From Chryseobacterium ginsenosidimutans (GTDB lineage Bacteria > Bacteroidota > Bacteroidia > Flavobacteriales > Weeksellaceae), in NCBI RefSeq assembly GCF_024807225.1, contig NZ_JANUCO010000001.1, forward strand, positions 3,534,001-3,598,000: 64,000 bases of DNA. The letters are read 5' to 3'. Both the position numbers and the translations under genes were made by a program. Positions 46,856 through 56,267 of this stretch are shown piece after piece. The notes below the pieces were generated by a model. It did not search any database. It was given only the letters and a program-made list of their open reading frames with translations, and was not told the origin of the DNA. Position 1 is the first letter of the stretch. Each line of letters begins with the position of its first letter.

Positions 46856-47668
46856 TTAAAGATTTAACCAAACAATTATTGCCAAAGCTGTCATTCTGAA
46901 AAGCGTCCAGGAAATGGTCGGAAGATAATTCAATTTTAATATTTTACATCTTCTTACATGTTCCAGAAACATGATTAATACTATAATTCCGAAATAAATA
47001 AGTGAAAAAATTGAGCTTAGATTTAAAAATAAAGCAGGAATTAAAAGCAATGTTCCGATTAAAGAAACCGTCATCATATTTCCCAGATAATTCCAAAATT
47101 TTTCTTTTAAATAAACTTTTAAAAATATAGTCTGCCAAGCAATTTGCCCCAAACAAACGATGAACTCTCTTAAAAAATGATGTCCTGCATTTAACCCTAA
47201 TTTTGCTGTAAACAAACTCAAAATATAAGATGAGAAAAATACGACGAACGTAATGTATGTGATTCTGTATTTTAAGTTAAAATCCGGAATACAAGATTGG
47301 TCTGTATCATCTTTTTTTGACGGAATAATTTGTTTTCGATTGTAAGAAACAAAAGAATACAGTTTTTTGAAAAACCAATACAAAGGCTGTATTCTCGCAA
47401 TTTTTTCTAATAACGGAAAGGAATTTCCGATTATCAAGAGCAAACTGTCTAAACCATAAATAACTTTATTTTTAGTGTGATCGACCAAAGCGATTTCGTT
47501 TTTTGCACGGTTGAAATCTATCAGATTTTTATTTTTCAACGACAATTCTGTAAAAGCTTCTCTCCCGTTTTCATCAAGCATTCCTGCTTTCATAAAACCT
47601 TTTGAATAGATATTGCACATGGGACATTCGTTGTCATAGATGAGGGTGTGGTTTTGTAGGGTTTTCAT
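46856..47668 (-). CDS. DCC-type thiol-disulfide oxidoreductase membrane protein (DUF393)
   Basis: A 270-residue protein. The N-terminal DUF393 domain has the thioredoxin-like active site YDNECPMCNIYSKG (CPMC in place of DCC variants). About five transmembrane segments follow from residue 130 onwards (TYITFVVFFSSYILSLF, GIIVLIMFLEHV and others). Family members are thought to act in disulfide chemistry linked to membranes. Located between membrane protein genes and a desaturase. Confidence 0.8.
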   Translation of the reverse strand: MKTLQNHTLIYDNECPMCNIYSKGFMKAGMLDENGREAFTELSLKNKNLIDFNRAKNEIALVDHTKNKVIYGLDSLLLIIGNSFPLLEKIARIQPLYWFFKKLYSFVSYNRKQIIPSKKDDTDQSCIPDFNLKYRITYITFVVFFSSYILSLFTAKLGLNAGHHFLREFIVCLGQIAWQTIFLKVYLKEKFWNYLGNMMTVSLIGTLLLIPALFLNLSSIFSLIYFGIIVLIMFLEHVRRCKILKLNYLPTISWTLFRMTALAIIVWLNL

Positions 47669-47674
47669 TGTGTT

Positions 47675-48043
47675 TTATTTTTGAAATTTGTAAAGTTTAT
47701 AACAGTCGTAAACATATACAATTGCTAAAACTGGACTATAAAAAACTGAAGCGATTAAAATGTATCCGATAAAATTAGTAACATCATTATTGTTATTGAA
47801 ACCTAAAACAGCCAACCAAGAAACCCAAACAGGCATTATAAAAAAGCCATAAATAATATACGTTAATGATTTTTCTGTTTCTTGAAATGCTTTAATTAAA
47901 AAGCTTATTAACTGTGGTATTCCTACTACAAAATAAAATAGGAAAATTCCATAACCAAGTCCAATTCCTATAATTATCGAAACTAATCCCGCAATAAATA
48001 CATAAAATTGAATATAAAAGTCATTTTTAGCAAAAGTTTTCAT
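47675..48043 (-). CDS. Small membrane protein
   Basis: A 122-residue hydrophobic protein with about four transmembrane helices (FYVFIAGLVSIIIGIGLGYG, GFFIMPVWVSWLAVLG, FIGYILIASVFYSPVLAIVY). No recognised family. Six bases upstream of the DCC gene in the same cluster. Confidence 0.6.
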   Translation of the reverse strand: MKTFAKNDFYIQFYVFIAGLVSIIIGIGLGYGIFLFYFVVGIPQLISFLIKAFQETEKSLTYIIYGFFIMPVWVSWLAVLGFNNNNDVTNFIGYILIASVFYSPVLAIVYVYDCYKLYKFQK

Positions 48044-48121
48044 GGCTATGAATTTTAAAGGTTCAAAAAATCTCCTCTTGTTCGTTTGTTCTGTATTTTG
48101 AATGTGAAATACATCCAGATT

Positions 48122-48523
48122 TTAAATAGTAACGTCTTCATTTTCTACTAATTTTTCTTTGTTCGTGGCGTGTTTGCGACCTTTCAAGAAAAGTAATAAG
48201 TTGAGAAGCATCATTACGCCAAGATAAATTGAGAATCCTCCGATTTTCTGACTTAATGCGACGACTAATCTTTCTACGCTTTCGATTTGGAAAAACTCAA
48301 TGATACAAAGGGCAAAACCGATATTTAAAAGATAAAAACCAATTTTAAACAGTGAATTTGTTGCCATTGCAATGTCTTCTTTCTGATGAAAAATATCAAT
48401 CATAAAAGTCTTTGAATTTTTAAACAAAAACTGAGAAACCAACACTGTAAGCGTGATTACAATTGGTAAGTAGATCATGTACGCCTGGAAATTGTACGTT
48501 TGGGTAAGGATAGTTGCAGTCAT
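48122..48523 (-). CDS. Membrane protein of the MarR-led cluster
   Basis: A 133-residue protein with three to four transmembrane segments (MIYLPIVITLTVLVSQFLF, FKIGFYLLNIGFALCIIEFF, FSIYLGVMMLLNLLLFLKG). No family assigned. It begins seven bases after the preceding membrane gene and shows a similar spacing of hydrophobic segments, so the two may be paralogues or a hetero-complex. Confidence 0.65.
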   Translation of the reverse strand: MTATILTQTYNFQAYMIYLPIVITLTVLVSQFLFKNSKTFMIDIFHQKEDIAMATNSLFKIGFYLLNIGFALCIIEFFQIESVERLVVALSQKIGGFSIYLGVMMLLNLLLFLKGRKHATNKEKLVENEDVTI

Positions 48524-48530
48524 GATAATT

Positions 48531-48875
48531 TTATTTTATTGTTAATTTTTTTCTTAAAATATAAAGGGTAAGAATATTCGTAAAATGTAAAAAGCAAAGA
48601 ATCAGAATAATATATCCGATACGGGTAAAAACCGTTGTTAAAACTTCTTCCATGTTGGTTATCTTTCCCCAAGAACTCAAGCTGATCGCGATATAACCGA
48701 GGTTGACCAAATAATAACTCCCTAAAAGTATTCTGTTGACCGTTAAACAAAAATCTTTGTCTTTGATTAAATATTCCAAATACACTTTTCCGGAATTAAA
48801 ACATCTTCTGCCCACATCGATCGTGATGTACGAACTGATGGAAAGAAAAAGCAGGTATGAAATTATATTGAACAT
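48531..48875 (-). CDS. Membrane protein of the MarR-led cluster
   Basis: A 114-residue membrane protein (ISYLLFLSISSYITIDVGR, ILLGSYYLVNLGYIAISLSS, IGYIILILCFLHFTNILTLY). It is preferred over the overlapping 76-codon frame (48520-48750), which is hydrophilic and frame-shifted. No recognised family. It follows the regulator gene by 70 bases. Confidence 0.65.
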   Translation of the reverse strand: MFNIISYLLFLSISSYITIDVGRRCFNSGKVYLEYLIKDKDFCLTVNRILLGSYYLVNLGYIAISLSSWGKITNMEEVLTTVFTRIGYIILILCFLHFTNILTLYILRKKLTIK

Positions 48876-48925
48876 TTTATAAATATTATAGTTTCAATAA
48901 TTTTTGAAAGTTTATTTGAAATAAA

Positions 48926-48950
48926 AAAGGATATTGAAATCCTTTCTATT
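48926..48950 (-). terminator. Hairpin after the MarR/GbsR-like gene
   Basis: AAAGGAT (48926-48932) pairs with ATCCTTT (48939-48945), then a T tract on the minus strand. It could attenuate readthrough from the regulator into the membrane genes. Confidence 0.6.
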
Positions 48951-49449
48951 TTAATAAATTAGTGATCTTTCCGACCAGCCAATGATCGTCACTTTTTATC
49001 GCGAGATCCATAATATTGTTGATTTTTCCTGTCACAGAGCTGAAATCATCCATTAATTTGATAAATTCTTTTGCTCCTTCAGAATCTTTATCTTCAATAT
49101 TTTTAAGCTCTTCTAAAAAGGAAATTACAGGTTCGATTTCTCTTTTTCTACGCTCTTTTGTAATCTGTTTGAATAAATACCAAACATCTTTTTCCGCTAA
49201 AAAATATTCCTTTCTTTCCCCTTTTACGAATTCTTTTTTTACAATTCCCCAATCCATCAAAGCTCGCAAATTCATATTGGCATTTCCTCTAGAAATTTCA
49301 AGCTGCTCCATCACTTCATCGGTAGAAAGTGCTTTACCACTCGCCAAAAGCAACGCATGAACCTGCGCCATCGTACGGTTGATTCCCCAATTGGTAGCGA
49401 ATGTTCCCCAAGTTTGAATGTATTTTTCTTTAGCTTCTGAAAGTTGCAT
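48946..49449 (-). CDS. GbsR/MarR-family transcriptional regulator
   Basis: A 167-residue winged-helix regulator. TNWGINRTMAQVHALLLASG and MEQLEISRGNANMNLRALMD form the helix-turn-helix, and GIVKKEFVKGERKEYFLAEK the wing. The C-terminal helices should mediate dimerisation. It is the first gene of a minus-strand cluster with membrane proteins, a DCC oxidoreductase, a desaturase, SRPBCC and DUF2071 proteins, which it probably controls. Confidence 0.85.
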   Translation of the reverse strand: MQLSEAKEKYIQTWGTFATNWGINRTMAQVHALLLASGKALSTDEVMEQLEISRGNANMNLRALMDWGIVKKEFVKGERKEYFLAEKDVWYLFKQITKERRKREIEPVISFLEELKNIEDKDSEGAKEFIKLMDDFSSVTGKINNIMDLAIKSDDHWLVGKITNLLK

Positions 49450-49564
49450 TTTGTTCTACTTTTAATTTCTGATACAAATGTAATAATAATTTTTGAACTT
49501 TCAATAATATTTGAAAGTTTATTTTAAAATAAAACAGACACCCTTTCGAATGCCTGTCTTACCG

Positions 49565-51626
49565 CTACTTTTTAATTGATTTATAACTTTCTACTAACCT
49601 TATAAATTCAGAACGATATCCTTCTTCATCTTTATTTTTACCTTCTTTTGCTAAATCTTCAATGGTGTTGAGGTCTTTTTCCTTAATTAATTTTGAGTCT
49701 CTTAAAACCAGCCCGAACCAAGCCACAGAAGAAACAAATTTGTAATCCGGACTTGAGTCAGCAAGTGATTCTTCAGAATTCTTCACCACTTTTGTGATCT
49801 CTGTACTTTTATCACCATCAGGTTTTTTGTAACGGAATTTTATAGTTGCCAATTCATCCCCAAAGTTTTGCGTATTCGTTATTGCAGAATATTTTAACTT
49901 GCTTTCTTTTGGTGCAAATTCAGAACTTACACCCGCAGGAATCACTTCATATAAAGCAGTTACGGTATGTCCGCTTCCTAATTCTCCGGCATCAATTTTA
50001 TCGTTTGTAAAGTCTTCATTTCTCAATTTTCTGTTTTCGTAGCCAATTAATCGATAGGATTTTACAAATTTTGGATTAAATTCAATCTGAATTTTTACAT
50101 CTTTAGCAATCGCATACATACTTCCCGCGAATTCTCTTCCCAAAAATTTATTCGCTTCCTGTAAATTATCGATATAAGCGTAATTTCCGTTTCCTTTATC
50201 GGCAAGAGTTTCCAGTCTGTTGTCTTTATAATTTCCCATTCCGTAACCAAGACAGGTAAGGAAAATCCCGGTTTTTCTTTTTTCTTCAATTAACGTTTCA
50301 AGATCTTTTTCAGAAGAAATCCCAACGTTGAAATCTCCGTCTGTAGCCAAAACAACACGATTATTCCCTCCTTTAATGAAATTCTCCTGAGCCAGTTTAT
50401 AAGCCAGTTCAATTCCTGCTCCTCCTGCCGTACTTCCTCCCGCTTGAAGCTTATCCAAAGCTTTACTAATTGTTTCTTTTTCTGCGGCTGAAGTCGGTTC
50501 CAAAACTGTTCCTGCGTTTCCTGCATAGACTACAATTCCTACCTTATCCTGTGGTTTTAGTTGATCCAACAACACTTTCAACGAAGATTTTAACAGTGGA
50601 AGTTTATTACTTTGATCCATAGAAACCTGAAACATCGATCAGGAAAATAATATTGGAATTCGGAAGGTTTTCCATCGCTACATTTTTGCCCTGAAGTCCG
50701 ATTTTCAACAATTTATGATGAGGATTCCAAGGAGAATCGCTGTATTCTGTATTGATTGAAAAAGGCTGCTTATTTTCCGGTTGAGGATAATCATATTTAA
50801 AATAATTCATCATTTCTTCCACTCTTACCGCATCTTTATCAACCACACTTCCGTAATTAATCATTCTTCGGATATTGGAATAAGAAGCATTATCCACATC
50901 AATCGAAAATGTAGAAACCGATTGATTTTTTGTCAGTTCAAAAGGGTTTTCAACCAAAGAATTGTATTCTTCGTCGGTATTATTAATTTGCTGAATTCCT
51001 TTCTTCCCTTTAGTTGTGGTTATTTTCTTTCCGTAAACTTTATTGTCTGTTACAGCTTTCGCTTGTTTCACAGGTTTTGATGGAACATTGCGCGTCTTCT
51101 TTGCCCTTGAGTTACCTGTCACAGCAACACTTTCTATTGAATACGAAACTTCCATTGCAGTCATTGTTTTCGGTTTCGGGCAGCCATTATATTCAGGCAT
51201 TCCCGGAACTGTAGGACACGCATCGTCTTTATCCAAAACACCGTCGCCATCCGTATCCGACCATGGGCAACCATTATTTTCAGCCGGCCCTGCAACCGTT
51301 GGACACGCATCATCTTTATCAATAACACCGTCGCCATCTGTATCCGGCCACGGACAACCGTTATTTTCTACAACTCCGGATAACTCTTTGCAGGAATCAT
51401 CTTTATCAGGAACGCCATCACTATCCATATCCGGCCATGGACAGCCTTTATTTTCAATCGGTCCTGCAATTTCCGGGCATTTATCCCGTCTGTTTTTTAT
51501 TCCGTCCTGATCTTTGTCTTTTTCAATGCTTAAAGCTTTTGTTTCTTTCGAAGAATCTGAAGCGCTTTTGGTCTTACAGCTTCCCAACAAAGCCAACGCC
51601 AATATTGTTATCCCTATTTTTTTCAT
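49565..51626 (-). CDS. VWA-domain lipoprotein with TSP3-like repeats (YfbK-like), frameshifted at 50623-50625
   Basis: A predicted outer-membrane lipoprotein (lipobox LGSC, about residue 17), 686 residues when repaired. About five calcium-binding TSP3/OmpA-type repeats (DSDGVPDKDDSC, DTDGDGVIDKDDACP and similar) lie at residues 35-155. A Lys-rich linker is followed by the YfbK-type VWA N-domain (STFSIDVDNASYSNIRRMIN, VRVEEMMNYFKYDYP). The VWA MIDAS begins LIDVSGSMDQSNKLPLL and the protein ends with a DUF3520-like tail. The frame breaks inside MIDAS after LIDVSGFYGSK; removing one A of AAA at 50623-50625 restores DVSGSMDQS. The frameshift is probably a sequence error. It lies 114 bases downstream of the A2M-plug gene. 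Confidence 0.87.
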
Positions 51627-51740
51627 AATTAATTTTTTTATTAAAACATCGAAACCAATTTTGCAGTTACTGCTATTCTATAGATGCAGAAATTTAAAAA
51701 GGTGACAGTAATAATTTTATTTCTATCTAATTATTTTCGA

Positions 51741-54700
51741 TCAAGGTTCAATTTTAGCGTTAATTCCTTCATTCCAAAATTTGGCTTCAGGGGTGTAATA
51801 CAGGTAAATATTACTTGCTTTTCCTGTGTATTCTCCGGCAAATTCTACTTTTAAATCAAGATTAATTGTTTTCGTTTCATTAGCATCAAAATGTTCCCAG
51901 TACAACACCAGATAATTATCAAAAATCTCAAAATAAGACACCTTTTTTTTATCCAGCATGTCTTTTAATAAAGCATTTTGCAGCGTTAATCCCGCAGGAA
52001 TTCCAATTTTTGCTGTAACCATCGGCAATTGTCCGTTGATTTTATTTTTAATCGTCACTGTCATTCTGTTCGTCTCTCCTACTTTTGAAGTTTGAGATTT
52101 CAATTTTGTTTCCATTGTTAAAGGAATATCAGAGCTTTTCGGAGCTTTTAAACTATAATATTGGCATTCAAGTTTGTAAGGCAAGCCTTTTTGAGACGTC
52201 GGATAATCAATTATAATCTCATTTTTTCCGACTTTATAAGCAGAAGCAACACTTAAGCTTGGTAAAATTGCGGCATTATTTATCTTAATTTGAGGTCTTT
52301 CTGTTCCGTACATTTTTTCATTTTTAGAAAAGAATTCAGACAATGTTTCCAAAGCGAGACTCGTTGCCTGTGTCGATCCGAAACCGTAATATCCGTTATA
52401 GCTCATTAAAACATCTGCAACATTTCTGATTTTCGTTTCATTCAATTTGGTGTATTTCTGCAAAGCCATCATGTAAAGTGATAACGTTTCCGCTTTCGCA
52501 GACATTCCTTTTGAGCCTGTAAATGTGATATTGGGATTTACATTTTTGTTTTCAAACTGTTCATTCAAAATGCCAACAATATTTTCGTAATCGCTGTTTT
52601 TATTAAGGTTAAAAGAAACATTTGCCATTAACGCCAACTGATAAGAATCCTTCATCGCCAAAGCCCTTTTCAGATTGATGGCATAAGAATCTTCAATCTC
52701 ATTTTTAAAACCAAGTTTCGACAGCGCATACAACACATACATATTTCTCGACCATGCATATTCCGAATACGGACTGTTGATTTCATAACTTTTCCTCGCC
52801 TCAAAAATCCCGTTTTGGTTTTTCTTTGATAAAATGAACTTTTTAAGATCATCCATCATTTTCTGATCGATAGAAACATATTTTTTCAAATCGCTAAATT
52901 CCAGCAATGCAAATGCAGACAAGGAAACATCCGATTCCGCAGCATTAAAATATACGAAACCGCCGTCTTTATTTTTATAGCTCAACATTTTCTGGAAGCC
53001 TTTTTTCATGTTTTTAATGACTAAATTTTTCGTTTCATCATTGATTTTCCCAGCTGATTTTAAATAATCCAATATAAAAATATTAGGATAAACTGTTGAC
53101 GAAAGCTGCTCAAAACAGCCGTAAGGTTCACGTTTCAGCCTTTCCAGATCTTCAAAAAGCTGCAACGCCGAATTGTCAAAAACATAATAAGATGAAAAGA
53201 AGCTTCGCCTAATATATTCCGGAATATCAATTTCTATTTTCTCAGATTTATTATTGATTATCGAAAATTGGTACGGAAAACCTTTCTCCTCAACATTAAA
53301 CGGCAGAATCATTGTTTCCCTGAAATCGCCCGATCTCACCGTAAACTGAATATTGGAATTCACCACTTCATCCATCTGAATTTTCACGAACAATCTTCCG
53401 GATTCCAGCGGTTTTAAAGTGATTAAACTATCCGATTTCATCAGATTCACATGATTCGGAACAATCACATTCATCGTCATCGTCTTGGTTTCGGCAGAAT
53501 TATTTTTAATAACAACCGGAATCATCATTTCGTCTGTTCTCGTCAAATATTGCGGGATTTTGGCATCAATAGAAATCATACTTTGCGCTGCATACGTCGT
53601 TTCATCTCTTCCTAAAAGTCCGGTTGCGGAAATTCCTTCCGTCAGAATTCTGAAAGTCGTGTTTGCATCAGAATTGTAAAATTCAATTGTTGCTTTCCCG
53701 TTTTTATCGGTTTCCACCACGGGATTCCAATAAATTATTTCTCTGTAATCGAATCTGTGCGAAGTATTGGTCGTTTCATAAGCGGGATAAGAAAACTCGC
53801 GCCCCATCGCGTAAAATGTAAGACTATCCCTCGGAATTACCTTCACCGCGTAATATGTTTTGGGAGTAATATCAAATTTAATATTTGAATTTCCGTACTT
53901 TGCAGAAGTAATTAAAATCACTCCATTTGCACCCTGACTTCCGTATAATGCGGCTCCTGCAGCATCTTTCAGAACGGTGACAGAATTTACATCGTTTGGA
54001 TTAATATTTACATTAAAATTTTCTACAGGAACTCCATCCACGATGAATAAAGGACTTTTATTTGAAATAGCACGCGATCCTCTGATCAAAACATCTGCAT
54101 TCATCCGATTGCTCGATGGCGAAATCTGAACTCCGGCAACTTTTCCTTCCAACATATAACCTATATTTGGATTTTGGATTTCTTCCCTATTGACAACTGT
54201 TACAGAATTTGTTAAAGCATCTTTTCTTTTTATACCTAAAGCTCCCGTTACAACGACTTCATTAATCTCCTGAGATTTTATCGTATCTGCGGCAACTCCT
54301 CTTCCTACAGGTTTATTTGCCGCTAACAATTTTTGATTTAGTTTTTTCATATCCACTCTTTCCAATACTTCTCCGACAATTTCATCGACATCGACATTGC
54401 TGATTTTTGATTTTACTAAAGGATTTACATCTAATTTATAGGCTAAAATCCTAACCTCGATTTTCTGTTTTGGCTGAAAAGATTTTGCTATAATTTTATA
54501 ATTCGAGAAAGATTTAAGATCGCTGAAATAAAACTGTCCGTTTTCACTCGTAACCTGTCTTATAATTTTACCCTGTTTGTAATTTTCTTCTAAAAGAAAA
54601 ACTTCCGCTTTTACAGGGTTTTTATTTTCATCTTCTACAATTCCATAGATTGGATTTCGTTTTTCAGGAAGATAATTGTATTTTTTTGACTTAATAATAT

Positions 54701-56264
54701 CTGGATTCAGTTTAAAATATCTGTAGCCGCTTGTCAGCATCACAAGATCCAGACTTTTCTTTGCTTTGGCTTCTTTTTTATCAAAATAAAACTGTGGTTT
54801 TTCTATTTTTCCATGCAGTTCAGAATCCATCAAAAGCCATGAAATAATATGATTTTGCTTGTCATCTGCATACGTCCAAAGTTTGTCATCAACAACTCCC
54901 AAAGCCAGATTTGCAGGGATCGGTTTGCCGTTTTCATCGGTTGTTTCAATGTCAACAGTTACTTTTTCTCTCGGTAGATAATTTTGTTTTGAAGGCTTAA
55001 TTTTCACGTTCATTTGTTGATCTTCATTAGCAAAAACAATACGTTCCGCCAACGGAATCTCATTTTCAAAAACCGTAAATCTGCAAATTCCTATCGGTAC
55101 ATCTTTTTTAGAAAGCTCAATAAAATTCTCCCCTTTCTGTAATACAATTTGCTTCGTATAAATCTCTTTTCCTCTGAAATTTCCTTTAATGACAACAGTT
55201 GTATCGTCTTTGGAAATCAATTTAAATCTAATCTGATGATTCTCTTTATTGACATTAAAAACAATTCCTTCATCTTTTGCAACTGGAAGCTCATAAATCT
55301 TTGAAATATTTTCCGGTTTAAGAACTTTCGCATAATACGTTTCGCCTTTTTTAGGAGTCAAAATAAAACTTCCCATTCCGAAATGGTAAGCTGAAATTTC
55401 TACTATTTTTTCTTGATTTTGGTTAAAAATTTCCAGTGTTGCATCAACAGGTTTTTCAAACTCATCCAAGATTTTAAAAGCAATATTCTGTTCAATTTCG
55501 TTAACGAAAGTTCCGCCTTCTGGCATGAATTTTACATCCAGATTATTCAAAACAATCGGAATATTTCTCGAAATAGATTCTGTAAAACCGTCGAAATTCA
55601 CCTTGATATTTAATAAAGCATCGGAAGATTTTAAAACTTCAGGAAGCTTAAATTTCAATTGATTTTTTCCTTCTTTATCTGTAATTAATTTCCCTTCAGA
55701 AACCATTTCACCATTGTGCATCACTGTAAAACTCGCTTCATAAAAAGGAATCGGCAAGTTGCTGAGACTTCTCATCGAAAAATCTGCTAGTACTTCATCT
55801 CCTGCTCCATAGCCTTTTTTCGGAAAATCGAGCTTCATTAAAATTCTTGGAGAAACAATTTTTTGCAGCGTAATTTCTTTTTCAAAACCATTTTTCCCGT
55901 CTTCATTCTGCATCCAGTTGGTATACGCTTTTATCTTATAAATCCCGCCTTTCATATCATTTTCAAAATGAAAAAATCCTTCGGCATGACCGTTCTTCAC
56001 TTCATATTTCACTTTTTTAATGATACTTCCGTTTGGATCGATCATCTCAAAATTGACAACCTTACTCAATTCTGTGGGAAGCTGAGTCTGCGCATTGATG
56101 ATATAAATTTTAAAATCCATCGTTTCGCCGGGCTTATAAAAAACATGACTGGTCTGGACGTACGTTTTCTCTTTCTGAAAATCATCAAACTGATTTTGTG
56201 CTTTCAAAAAAGTAATTGAAAACAAAAAAATGAAACTTAAATATGCTGTAAATCTGAAATTCAT
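51741..56264 (-). CDS. Alpha-2-macroglobulin-like protein with embedded TonB plug domain
   Basis: A 1507-residue exported protein (signal ends TFLKAQ). The N-terminal MG-type domains start KTYVQTSHVFYKPGETMDFK (MG2) and continue to about 520. A carboxypeptidase-regulatory-like segment is at about 530-610. At about 655-795 there is a full TonB plug domain (NEVVVTGALGIKRK, MLEGKVAGVQI, NADVLIRGSRAI, PLFIVDGVPV, VTVLKDAAGAALYG). The A2M core then resumes (YREIIYWNPVVETDKNG), with GCFEQLSSTVYPN at about 1050 where thioester proteins have GCGEQ, then an alpha/alpha toroid (NQNGIFEARKSYEINSPYSE) and receptor-like tail. It directly follows the plugless barrel gene (3 bases between). Confidence 0.85.
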   Translation of the reverse strand: MNFRFTAYLSFIFLFSITFLKAQNQFDDFQKEKTYVQTSHVFYKPGETMDFKIYIINAQTQLPTELSKVVNFEMIDPNGSIIKKVKYEVKNGHAEGFFHFENDMKGGIYKIKAYTNWMQNEDGKNGFEKEITLQKIVSPRILMKLDFPKKGYGAGDEVLADFSMRSLSNLPIPFYEASFTVMHNGEMVSEGKLITDKEGKNQLKFKLPEVLKSSDALLNIKVNFDGFTESISRNIPIVLNNLDVKFMPEGGTFVNEIEQNIAFKILDEFEKPVDATLEIFNQNQEKIVEISAYHFGMGSFILTPKKGETYYAKVLKPENISKIYELPVAKDEGIVFNVNKENHQIRFKLISKDDTTVVIKGNFRGKEIYTKQIVLQKGENFIELSKKDVPIGICRFTVFENEIPLAERIVFANEDQQMNVKIKPSKQNYLPREKVTVDIETTDENGKPIPANLALGVVDDKLWTYADDKQNHIISWLLMDSELHGKIEKPQFYFDKKEAKAKKSLDLVMLTSGYRYFKLNPDIIKSKKYNYLPEKRNPIYGIVEDENKNPVKAEVFLLEENYKQGKIIRQVTSENGQFYFSDLKSFSNYKIIAKSFQPKQKIEVRILAYKLDVNPLVKSKISNVDVDEIVGEVLERVDMKKLNQKLLAANKPVGRGVAADTIKSQEINEVVVTGALGIKRKDALTNSVTVVNREEIQNPNIGYMLEGKVAGVQISPSSNRMNADVLIRGSRAISNKSPLFIVDGVPVENFNVNINPNDVNSVTVLKDAAGAALYGSQGANGVILITSAKYGNSNIKFDITPKTYYAVKVIPRDSLTFYAMGREFSYPAYETTNTSHRFDYREIIYWNPVVETDKNGKATIEFYNSDANTTFRILTEGISATGLLGRDETTYAAQSMISIDAKIPQYLTRTDEMMIPVVIKNNSAETKTMTMNVIVPNHVNLMKSDSLITLKPLESGRLFVKIQMDEVVNSNIQFTVRSGDFRETMILPFNVEEKGFPYQFSIINNKSEKIEIDIPEYIRRSFFSSYYVFDNSALQLFEDLERLKREPYGCFEQLSSTVYPNIFILDYLKSAGKINDETKNLVIKNMKKGFQKMLSYKNKDGGFVYFNAAESDVSLSAFALLEFSDLKKYVSIDQKMMDDLKKFILSKKNQNGIFEARKSYEINSPYSEYAWSRNMYVLYALSKLGFKNEIEDSYAINLKRALAMKDSYQLALMANVSFNLNKNSDYENIVGILNEQFENKNVNPNITFTGSKGMSAKAETLSLYMMALQKYTKLNETKIRNVADVLMSYNGYYGFGSTQATSLALETLSEFFSKNEKMYGTERPQIKINNAAILPSLSVASAYKVGKNEIIIDYPTSQKGLPYKLECQYYSLKAPKSSDIPLTMETKLKSQTSKVGETNRMTVTIKNKINGQLPMVTAKIGIPAGLTLQNALLKDMLDKKKVSYFEIFDNYLVLYWEHFDANETKTINLDLKVEFAGEYTGKASNIYLYYTPEAKFWNEGINAKIEP

Positions 56265-56267
56265 ACC

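Noticed and set aside
48520..48750. 76-codon frame overlapping the 48531 membrane gene
   Set aside because: It is in another frame of the same strand and lacks hydrophobic segments; the 48531-48875 frame codes a normal membrane protein with good spacing.
51160..51500. Possible CRISPR-like tandem array
   Set aside because: The repeats are in-frame coding units of about 87 bases for a calcium-binding TSP3 stalk, without spacers.
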